Made by a program: the position numbers and the translations under genes. A stretch of 19,476 nt of DNA from Prevotella sp. UBA6447. GTDB taxonomy: Bacteria > Bacteroidota > Bacteroidia > Bacteroidales > Bacteroidaceae. Below, piece after piece: positions 13,606-19,476 of this stretch. Where the stretch lies: contig DJOD01000031.1 of the NCBI GenBank assembly GCA_002437115.1, forward strand, positions 1 through 19,476. The letters are read 5' to 3'. The stretch's first letter is position 1, and each line of letters starts with the position of its first letter. The notes under the pieces are model-generated. The model was not told the DNA's origin, made no database searches, and was given only the letters and a program-made list of their open reading frames with translations.

Positions 13606-15573
13606 TTACGACTTGTAGTTACGGGTCTGCACCTTGATGTACTCGTAGTTGAGTGGTTCCTTGTGCAACACAGGAGCGGTGTTGTCGTCGTTCTGGTATT
13701 CCCAGCAAGCAACATACATATACTCCTCGTCGTTACGTTTGGCCTCGCCCTCCTCGGTCTGGCTCTCCTGGCGGAAATGTCCGCCGCAGCTCTCGTTGCG
13801 CTCGAGGGCATCGTAAGCAATCAGCTCGCCCATGAGGATGAAGTCGCGCAGGTGGATAGCCTTGTCAAGCTCCACGTTCAAGCCTTCCTTCGAGCCAGGG
13901 ATGCGCACGCAGGTGTTAAACTGCTCGCGCACGTCCTTCAACTTCTTGAGAGCCGTCTTCAAGCCTTCCTCATTACGCGCCATGCCCACATAGTTCCACA
14001 TGATGTTGTACAGCTCCTTGTGGATGGTGTCGACGCTCACAAGCTTGCTCTTGTCGGCCTGCTTATGCTGGATGTCGTAGATGCGGTCAATCTCGGCCTG
14101 AACCTTCTTCTCAGCCTCGTCAAACTCGGGCAAATTGGTCTTGAAGCGAGGAACGGTGATCTGGTCAGCCAAGTAGTTCTGCATGGTGTAAGGAATCACG
14201 AAGTAGCCATCACTCAAGCCCTGCATCAGGGCCGAGGCTCCCAAGCGGTTGGCACCGTGGTCAGAGAAATTGCACTCGCCCAGAGCGAACAGGCCCTTGA
14301 CGCTGGTCTGCAGCTCATAGTCTACCCAAAGGCCACCCATAGTGTAGTGGATGGCAGGATAAATCATCATCGGGTTCTCATGGGGGTCCACATCGGTAAT
14401 CTCCTGGTACATGTCAAAGAGGTTTCCGTAACGCTCGTCGACACGCTTGCGGCCGAGGCGCTGGAAGGCCTCAGAGAAGTCGAGGAACACTGCCAAGCCG
14501 GTGTTGTTCACGCCAAAGCCATGGTCGGTGCGCTCCTTGGCGGCACGCGAGGCCACGTCACGGGGCACGAGGTTACCGAAGGCAGGATAACGGCGCTCCA
14601 GGTAGTAGTCGCGGTCCTCCTCGGGGATGTCGCGGCCCTGGATCTCGCCACGTTGCAGACGCTTGGCGTCCTCCAGCTTCTTGGGCACCCAGATGCGGCC
14701 GTCGTTACGCAGCGACTCTGACATCAGTGTCAGCTTCGACTGCTTGTCGCCGTGGACGGGGATACAGGTCGGGTGGATCTGCACGAAGCAAGGATTGGCG
14801 AAGTAAGCGCCCTTGCGATAAGCTTGTATCGCAGCCGTACAGTTACAACCCATGGCATTGGTGGAAAGGAAGTAGGTGTTTCCATAGCCACCCGTGGCCA
14901 AGCAGACGGCATGTGCGGCATAACGCTCCAACTTTCCGCTGACAAGATCCTTGGCGATGACGCCACGGCAACGGCCGTCAATGATGACCACGTCCTCAAT
15001 CTCGGTGCGAGTGTGGAGCTCCACGGTGCCATTGTTGACCTCTTTCATCAACGAGCTGTAAGCGCCAAGAAGCAACTGCTGGCCGGTCTGGCCCTTGGCA
15101 TAGAAGGTGCGGCTCACCTGCACACCACCGAACGAACGGTTGGCAAGCATGCCACCATACTCACGTGCGAAAGGCACGCCCTGGGCGACACACTGGTCGA
15201 TGATGCTGGCGCTGACCTCGGCCAGGCGATAGACGTTGGCCTCGCGGGCGCGGTAGTCGCCACCCTTGATGGTATCGTAGAACAAGCGGTACACGGCGTC
15301 GCCGTCGTTCTGGTAGTTCTTGGCGGCGTTGATGCCTCCCTGTGCGGCGATGGAGTGCGCGCGACGGGGACTGTCCTGGATGCAGAAGTTGATGACATGG
15401 AAGCCCATCTCGCCGAGCGAGGCGGCGGCACTGGCACCAGCCAAGCCGGTTCCTACGACGATGATGTCGAGCTTACGCTTGTTAGCTGGGTTAACCAGCT
15501 TCTGGTGGGCTTTATAATTAGTCCATTTCTCGGCCAAGGGGCCCTCTGGAATCTTAGAATCTATTTGTGACAT
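13606..15573 (-). CDS. frdA: Fumarate reductase/succinate dehydrogenase flavoprotein subunit
   Basis: A 655-residue catalytic subunit that interconverts fumarate and succinate. The Rossmann motif VVGTGLAGASAA (Gly41-x-Gly43-x-x-Gly46) binds FAD. His73 in RAHSIAAQGG is the expected covalent FAD attachment residue. HYTMGGLWVDYE and the GECNFSDHGANRLGASAL stretch match the substrate and FAD sites of the family. The frame extends upstream to 15621, but the extension overlaps the end of frdC, so I take the ATG at 15573 (MSQIDSKIPEGPL), 19 bases after the frdC stop. The ~655-residue length is typical of the Bacteroidota and Wolinella-type enzyme. Second gene of frdCAB. Confidence 0.96.
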   Translation of the reverse strand: MSQIDSKIPEGPLAEKWTNYKAHQKLVNPANKRKLDIIVVGTGLAGASAAASLGEMGFHVINFCIQDSPRRAHSIAAQGGINAAKNYQNDGDAVYRLFYDTIKGGDYRAREANVYRLAEVSASIIDQCVAQGVPFAREYGGMLANRSFGGVQVSRTFYAKGQTGQQLLLGAYSSLMKEVNNGTVELHTRTEIEDVVIIDGRCRGVIAKDLVSGKLERYAAHAVCLATGGYGNTYFLSTNAMGCNCTAAIQAYRKGAYFANPCFVQIHPTCIPVHGDKQSKLTLMSESLRNDGRIWVPKKLEDAKRLQRGEIQGRDIPEEDRDYYLERRYPAFGNLVPRDVASRAAKERTDHGFGVNNTGLAVFLDFSEAFQRLGRKRVDERYGNLFDMYQEITDVDPHENPMMIYPAIHYTMGGLWVDYELQTSVKGLFALGECNFSDHGANRLGASALMQGLSDGYFVIPYTMQNYLADQITVPRFKTNLPEFDEAEKKVQAEIDRIYDIQHKQADKSKLVSVDTIHKELYNIMWNYVGMARNEEGLKTALKKLKDVREQFNTCVRIPGSKEGLNVELDKAIHLRDFILMGELIAYDALERNESCGGHFRQESQTEEGEAKRNDEEYMYVACWEYQNDDNTAPVLHKEPLNYEYIKVQTRNYKS

Positions 15574-15592
15574 AATGAATGAATTGAATTTA

Positions 15593-16273
15593 TTATAAAC
15601 ACATACTGGGGGCAAAGCCAAGCCAGAAGCTCAGCACGAGAATAGCAAAGATGCCCAGCACGACAGTGACATACACCACGCCAATGGCCTGCCAACGCTT
15701 CAACCAAATCTTGCCACTCCAGCCCAAGGTCTGCAACGCCGACCAAAAGCCGTGGGTCAAGTGGAACCACAGGGCAACAATCCATACAAGGTAAAGCACG
15801 GAGTAGACGGGACAAGAGAACACCTCCTTAATCCATCCTATGCCATCGGCGGGGGCGATAGCATTCTGCACGCCAGTGAACTCGGCAAGCATCATGTGCG
15901 ACCAGAAGTTGTACAGGTGAAGAATGAGGCCGATGACGATGATGAGGCCGAGCACCAGCATGTTCTGCGAAGCCCACGAAACCTCAGGACGGCGGTTGGT
16001 CACCTCATAGCGCTGGTCGCCACGAGCGCGACGATTTTGGGCGGTGAGGATGAAGGCATACACGATATGGCAGCAGGCAAGGAAGGCCAAGCCCAGCGTG
16101 CCGGCAACTGCATACCAGTTAGCACCCAAGAACTCGCAGACGGCGTTGTAAGCGGCTCCCGAGAAGAACGCTGCAACATTCATCGCACAGTGGAAGGTCA
16201 GGAAGAGAATGAGGCAAATGCCAGTAAGCGACATTACCACTTTCCTACCAATTGGAGAATTGATTAACCACAT
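15593..16273 (-). CDS. frdC: Fumarate reductase/succinate dehydrogenase cytochrome b subunit
   Basis: A 226-residue inner-membrane anchor that binds quinone and haem. Five hydrophobic segments lie at about 12-35, 55-78, 104-126, 155-178 and 196-220. Histidines at 28, 69, 119 and 171 (or 174) are suitably placed in helices to bind two haems, as in the single-subunit diheme anchor of Wolinella-type enzymes. The N-terminus MWLINSPIGRKVVMSLTGI is typical. It is the first gene of the operon, with a long untranslated leader of about 135 bases after a consensus promoter. The start at 16273 is the only reasonable one for the first helix. Confidence 0.94.
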   Translation of the reverse strand: MWLINSPIGRKVVMSLTGICLILFLTFHCAMNVAAFFSGAAYNAVCEFLGANWYAVAGTLGLAFLACCHIVYAFILTAQNRRARGDQRYEVTNRRPEVSWASQNMLVLGLIIVIGLILHLYNFWSHMMLAEFTGVQNAIAPADGIGWIKEVFSCPVYSVLYLVWIVALWFHLTHGFWSALQTLGWSGKIWLKRWQAIGVVYVTVVLGIFAILVLSFWLGFAPSMCL

Positions 16274-16415
16274 AAATGATTGTTTTTTAATTATTTGAAT
16301 GTTAGATTATCTTCCGAATGTTAATTGGTGTTTAATGGGACAATTCTTGTCTGAAAGACTTTGTTTCGCCTACGCAATACCATATATTAGGTATTCGTGC
16401 TTCCGTTAATGACTG

Positions 16416-16446
16416 CAAAAATAATATATTTTAGTGATTAATCAAA
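16416..16446 (-). promoter_or_regulatory. Promoter of the frdCAB operon
   Basis: On the minus strand TTTG (16446-16443) is followed after 19 bases by TATTTTTG (16423-16416). Both boxes match the Bacteroidota consensus exactly. Transcription should start near 16408, leaving an AT-rich leader of about 135 bases before frdC. I see no riboswitch or clear terminator in that leader. Confidence 0.75.
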
Positions 16447-16477
16447 GTAAAACAAATAAAAAATCGATTTTATTTCT

Positions 16478-16485
16478 TACTTTTG
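16478..16485 (+). promoter_or_regulatory. mnmG promoter -7 box
   Basis: TACTTTTG is an exact TAnnTTTG match, ending 13 bases before the mnmG ATG. No TTTG is found at the usual -33 distance, where the sequence is A-rich. The transcript would carry a leader of only about seven bases. Confidence 0.5.
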
Positions 16486-16498
16486 CCGAAAAGACGAA

Positions 16499-18373
16499 AT
16501 GATGGATTTCAAATACGACGTGATAGTAATTGGCGGTGGGCACGCGGGCTGCGAAGCCGGGTGCGCGGCGGCCAACATGGGCGCCAAAACGCTGCTCGTG
16601 ACCATGGACATGAACAAGATTGGCCAGATGAGTTGCAACCCTGCCGTGGGTGGCATTGCCAAAGGGCAAATCGTCAGGGAAATTGACGCACTGGGCGGAC
16701 AGATGGGGCGGGTTACCGATGCGACGGCCATCCAGTTCAGGATGCTCAACAAGGGAAAAGGACCGGCGGTATGGTCGCCAAGAGCACAGTGCGACCGAGG
16801 GAAGTTTATCTGGGAATGGCGGCGCGTCATCGACCAAACGCCGAACCTGGACGTGTGGCAAGACCAGGCGGAAGAACTTATTGTGGAGAACGGGGTGGCT
16901 GTGGGCGTGCGAACCATTTGGGGCGTAGAGATTCGCGCCAAGGCTGTCGTCATCACGACGGGAACGTTTCTCAATGGCTTGATGCACATCGGCAAGCATA
17001 AGGTCCCAGGGGGCAGGTGCGCCGAACCCGCCACCTACCACCTCACTGAGAGCATCACGCGCTGGGGCATCAGGGCCAGACGAATGAAGACAGGCACGCC
17101 GGTGCGCGTCGACAAGCGTACCATCCATTTCGAGGACACAGAGGAACAGTCAGGCGATGTGGGACAGCAGCAGTTTTCCTATATGCCAAGCAACAGAAAA
17201 CTGCGGCAACTGCCTTGCTGGACATGTTACACGAACAGCCGTGTGCACGACATACTACGCGGTGATATCGCAAACTCCCCACTCTACAATGGCCAAATAC
17301 AATCAACAGGGCCTCGCTATTGCCCATCCATAGAAACAAAACTCATTACCTTTCCCGACCGCGACCAGCACCCACTGTTCATAGAGCCTGAGGGTGAGGA
17401 CACCAATGAGATGTACCTCAACGGGTTCTCATCATCAATGCCCATGGAGACGCAAATACGCGCACTCCATGAAATACCGGCCTTGCGCGAAGCCAAGGTC
17501 TATCGGCCAGGTTATGCCATTGAATACGACTATTTCGACCCGACGCAACTCAACCACTCGCTCGAATCGAAAGTAATCGGTGGTTTGTTCCTCGCCGGAC
17601 AGGTCAACGGCACCACAGGCTATGAGGAAGCTGGCGGGCAAGGACTCGTGGCGGGCATCAACGCCGCGCTGAAGTGTGCGGGGAGCGAGCCTTTTGTCAT
17701 GCGGCGCGACGAAAGCTACATCGGGGTCCTGATTGACGACTTGACCACAAAAGGAGTGGATGAACCATACCGAATGTTCACATCACGAGCCGAGTATCGC
17801 ATTCTGCTGCGTCAAGACGACGCCGACGCTCGCCTGACGGAAAAGGCTTACCACCTGGGTCTGGCACGCCAAGACCGCATGAACTGGTGGTTGGAGAAAA
17901 AGCAGCATATCAAAGAAATCATCTCGTTTTGCAACTCAACACCGGTCAAACCAAAAGATATCAACGGAGCATTGGAGAACATCGGAACGGCACCACTGCG
18001 CATGGGATGCAAAATAGCAGACCTTATCGGTCGTCCACAGATTAGCATCCAACAACTCTCCGAACTCATTCCCGAACTAAAGGAAAAACTTATGGAACCA
18101 AAAAATCGACAGGAAGAAATAACAGAGGCCGCAGAAATCCGCATCAAATACAAGGGATATATCGAACGAGAAAAGATGGTTGCAGAAAAGATGCACCGTC
18201 TTGAAGACATCCATATCAAGGGAAGGTTCAATTACGGAAAACTGCATGAGATTTCAACCGAAGGACGACAGAAACTACTGCGCATCAATCCCGACACACT
18301 TGGACAGGCAAGCCGCATACCTGGAGTGTCACCAAGCGATATCAATGTGATGCTCGTGCTGTTAGGGCGATAA
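16499..18373 (+). CDS. mnmG: tRNA uridine-5-carboxymethylaminomethyl synthesis enzyme MnmG (GidA)
   Basis: A 624-residue FAD enzyme that, with MnmE, modifies U34 in the wobble position of several tRNAs. The Rossmann loop IGGGHAGCEA (Gly12-Gly17) begins the protein. Cys46 in SCNPAVGG and Cys275 in PRYCPSIETK correspond to the two conserved functional cysteines. Other family blocks present include PGGRCAEPATYHLTESI, GLFLAGQVNGTTGYEEA and FTSRAEYRILLRQDDAD. The C-terminal helical domain (about 550-624), which docks MnmE and tRNA, is complete. ATG codons at 16499 and 16502 are both possible; they differ by one Met. It is divergent from frdCAB and is followed by parS and apt. Confidence 0.97.
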   Translation: MMDFKYDVIVIGGGHAGCEAGCAAANMGAKTLLVTMDMNKIGQMSCNPAVGGIAKGQIVREIDALGGQMGRVTDATAIQFRMLNKGKGPAVWSPRAQCDRGKFIWEWRRVIDQTPNLDVWQDQAEELIVENGVAVGVRTIWGVEIRAKAVVITTGTFLNGLMHIGKHKVPGGRCAEPATYHLTESITRWGIRARRMKTGTPVRVDKRTIHFEDTEEQSGDVGQQQFSYMPSNRKLRQLPCWTCYTNSRVHDILRGDIANSPLYNGQIQSTGPRYCPSIETKLITFPDRDQHPLFIEPEGEDTNEMYLNGFSSSMPMETQIRALHEIPALREAKVYRPGYAIEYDYFDPTQLNHSLESKVIGGLFLAGQVNGTTGYEEAGGQGLVAGINAALKCAGSEPFVMRRDESYIGVLIDDLTTKGVDEPYRMFTSRAEYRILLRQDDADARLTEKAYHLGLARQDRMNWWLEKKQHIKEIISFCNSTPVKPKDINGALENIGTAPLRMGCKIADLIGRPQISIQQLSELIPELKEKLMEPKNRQEEITEAAEIRIKYKGYIEREKMVAEKMHRLEDIHIKGRFNYGKLHEISTEGRQKLLRINPDTLGQASRIPGVSPSDINVMLVLLGR

Positions 18374-18374
18374 A

Positions 18375-18390
18375 CGTTTCACGTGAAACA
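18375..18390. promoter_or_regulatory. parS: parS chromosome partition site (ParB-binding)
   Basis: CGTTTCACGTGAAACA matches 15 of 16 bases of a canonical parS sequence, TGTTTCACGTGAAACA. Only the first base differs, and the central 14 bases form a perfect palindrome. It begins two bases after the mnmG stop codon, in the 74-base gap before apt. ParB would load here to organise origin segregation. Sites of this kind cluster near replication origins, and gidA/mnmG is a common origin neighbour. A 14-base palindrome alone could arise by chance, but the match to the exact motif in a non-coding gap makes this unlikely. Confidence 0.8.
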
Positions 18391-18447
18391 ACAACCGGGA
18401 TAAATCATTAAGAATTAAACAATTACACATAAAGTAAAACGTTAAAC

Positions 18448-18978
18448 ATGAACAACCAAATCTTATTAGACAACTTGCGGTGTATCCCCGACTGGCCAAT
18501 TAAAGGTGTCAACTTTCGCGATGTCACCACGCTATTTAAAAGTGCTGCGTGTGTTAAGCTGATATCCGACGAAATGTTTGACCTTTATAAGGATAAGGGT
18601 ATCACCAAAATTGTGGGGATTGAGAGCAGAGGCTTTGTCATGAGCTCAGCAGCAGCCATACGTCTGGGGGCAGGCATCGTGCTCTGCCGCAAACCTGGTA
18701 AGTTGCCATGCGAGACCATCCAAATGAGCTACGCCAAGGAATACGGTATCGACACCATCGAGATTCACAAGGATGCCATCAACGAAAACGACGTGGTGCT
18801 GCTCCACGATGATCTCTTGGCCACGGGCGGAACGATGAAAGCAGCCTGTGACCTTGTGCGCAAGTTCCACCCTAAAAAGATTTATTGCAACTTCATCATT
18901 GAGCTAAACACAGAGTTTCCAAACGCCCGAGGCATCTTCGACGATGACGTGGAGGTGACCAGCCTGCTTCAGTTTTAG
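18448..18978 (+). CDS. apt: Adenine phosphoribosyltransferase
   Basis: A 176-residue cytoplasmic purine-salvage enzyme that makes AMP from adenine and PRPP. VVLLHDDLLATGGTMKA (116-132) is the PRPP-binding loop. IPDWPIKGVNFRDVTTLF near the N-terminus and GIESRGFVMSSAAA (58-70) are hallmark adenine-specific blocks. RKPGKLP (81-87) is the flexible catalytic loop. Length is normal. It follows mnmG by 74 bases with parS in between, and is closed by a strong terminator. In many Bacteroidales uvrC follows apt; it does not in this window. Confidence 0.96.
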   Translation: MNNQILLDNLRCIPDWPIKGVNFRDVTTLFKSAACVKLISDEMFDLYKDKGITKIVGIESRGFVMSSAAAIRLGAGIVLCRKPGKLPCETIQMSYAKEYGIDTIEIHKDAINENDVVLLHDDLLATGGTMKAACDLVRKFHPKKIYCNFIIELNTEFPNARGIFDDDVEVTSLLQF

Positions 18979-18998
18979 GCCTACACCATCCCAGCGAG

Positions 18999-19050
18999 CA
19001 ATTCCCAAGCTCGTCGCCCCAGCGGACGACAGCTTGGGAATTGTTTTTTT
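18999..19050 (+). terminator. Rho-independent terminator after apt
   Basis: CAATTCCCAAGCT (18999-19011) pairs perfectly with AGCTTGGGAATTG (19031-19043). The inner CGTC (19012-19015) and GACG (19025-19028) continue the stem with a small bulge. Seven T's follow (19044-19050). It lies 20 bases after the apt stop codon and ends the mnmG-apt unit. Confidence 0.92.
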
Positions 19051-19476
19051 CGGCTCACTCGGCGGTCACTTTACCACTTACACCTGACAGCGCTCTAATT
19101 TTCCATTTACAATGACCACGCTCAAATTTTGCGTTTGCGTACCACTTCGACAGATTAATGGCACGGCCAAAAATCAGCGCAAGCAGCAAAGCCTACGCTT
19201 CACTTGTTTTCGCAGGTTCTCTGTCATACACTACCTTGGCCTTGACCGAGACAAGAAAATATGTAGCTGGGGACTTAAAAGGATTATGGCTTGCCTGGTA
19301 TTTCTAAGTATGGATGGAGCGTCTTCATCAAAGGCTGTCGGGCGCAAAAAGCGGACAATGTGCATACGGAAACATGCGTTCTTTTCGACGAAGAAATATT
19401 TTGGCGGAAATACGCAAAAATACGACAGTTTTGCAATCTATTGATTATTAAGACTATAGGTAGGTTCTATTAATTT
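19051..19476. other. Stretch with no supportable gene, up to the contig edge
   Basis: About 430 bases after the apt terminator. An open frame at 19112-19444 (110 codons) and a shorter one in another frame at 19291-19473 show no domain, no signal and no recognisable family; their composition looks like non-coding sequence. A TATTTTTG box on the minus strand (19422-19415) lacks a -33 partner. The last 18 bases are the right copy of the terminal inverted repeat. It may be intergenic DNA, part of an interspersed repeat, or remains of a mobile element. Confidence 0.5.
19459..19476 (-). repeat. Right copy of 18-bp terminal inverted repeat
   Basis: GGTAGGTTCTATTAATTT is the exact reverse complement of positions 3-20. 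Reading outward, both window ends enter the same sequence from unrelated flanks, as expected where a contig stops at two copies of one repeat in opposite orientation. Confidence 0.75.

Noticed and set aside
13600..14721. 373-codon plus-strand frame opposite frdA
   Set aside because: It is antisense to a complete, well-conserved flavoprotein gene and has the Val/Leu/His-rich look of reverse-strand translation.
19112..19444. 110-codon open frame near the right edge
   Set aside because: No recognisable motif, mixed low-information composition, an overlapping frame that is equally open, and no -33/-7 promoter pair upstream. I do not call it a gene.
1..19476. Whole window as a composite transposon bounded by the 18-bp inverted repeats
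   Set aside because: The interior holds core chromosomal genes (frdCAB, mnmG, apt) and parS, and no transfer or complete transposase genes. A contig break at repeats explains it more simply.

Overview
The window looks like a chromosomal contig from a Bacteroidales bacterium, most likely Prevotellaceae. The signs are several exact TAnnTTTG promoter boxes (the Bacteroidota -7 element), a frdC-frdA-frdB operon with a single five-helix cytochrome b subunit, a SusB-like GH97 enzyme, a THUMP-like methyltransferase typical of this phylum, and the mnmG-apt gene order. Everything is read by eye from one sequence. Family names rest on motif recognition and no database search was run.

Layout. (1) 1-210: broken end of an insertion sequence carrying the first 31 codons of an IS1634/IS4-type transposase on the minus strand, cut at position 20. 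(2) 270-303: an orphan rightward terminator. (3) 337-1557 (-): THUMP-like SAM methyltransferase, with a promoter divergent from the next block. (4) 1671-8992 (+): a peptide secretion locus. It holds a decayed family 2 glycosyltransferase, a 108-residue double-glycine leader peptide with a core rich in NNCxC motifs, a TonB-receptor-like outer-membrane barrel, a C39-peptidase ABC exporter, a small one-helix membrane protein and a DUF3405-like putative glycosyltransferase. (5) 9163-12601 (+): secreted GH97 glycosidase and secreted alpha/beta-hydrolase. (6) 16273-12776 (-): fumarate reductase/succinate dehydrogenase operon with a consensus promoter and a good terminator. (7) 16499-18978 (+): mnmG, a near-perfect chromosomal parS site, apt and a strong terminator. 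(8) 19051-19476: no gene that I can support.

How it fits together. Block 4 is the most interesting part. The precursor has a Gly-Gly cleavage site and the exporter has the matching C39 protease domain, so the peptide is expected to be cleaved and exported. The barrel protein may take it across, or back across, the outer membrane. The DUF3405-like protein is the only visible candidate modifying enzyme. No radical SAM, lanthionine, YcaO or ATP-grasp enzyme is present. The ten-cysteine, CxC-rich core suggests either a disulfide-rich toxin or a metal-binding peptide; the sequence does not decide which. Strong stem-loops without U-tracts lie in the gaps on both sides of the barrel gene.

Both window ends run into the same 18-bp sequence in inverted orientation. 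This probably means the contig stops at two copies of one repeat. The parS site directly after mnmG suggests that the right part lies near the chromosome origin.
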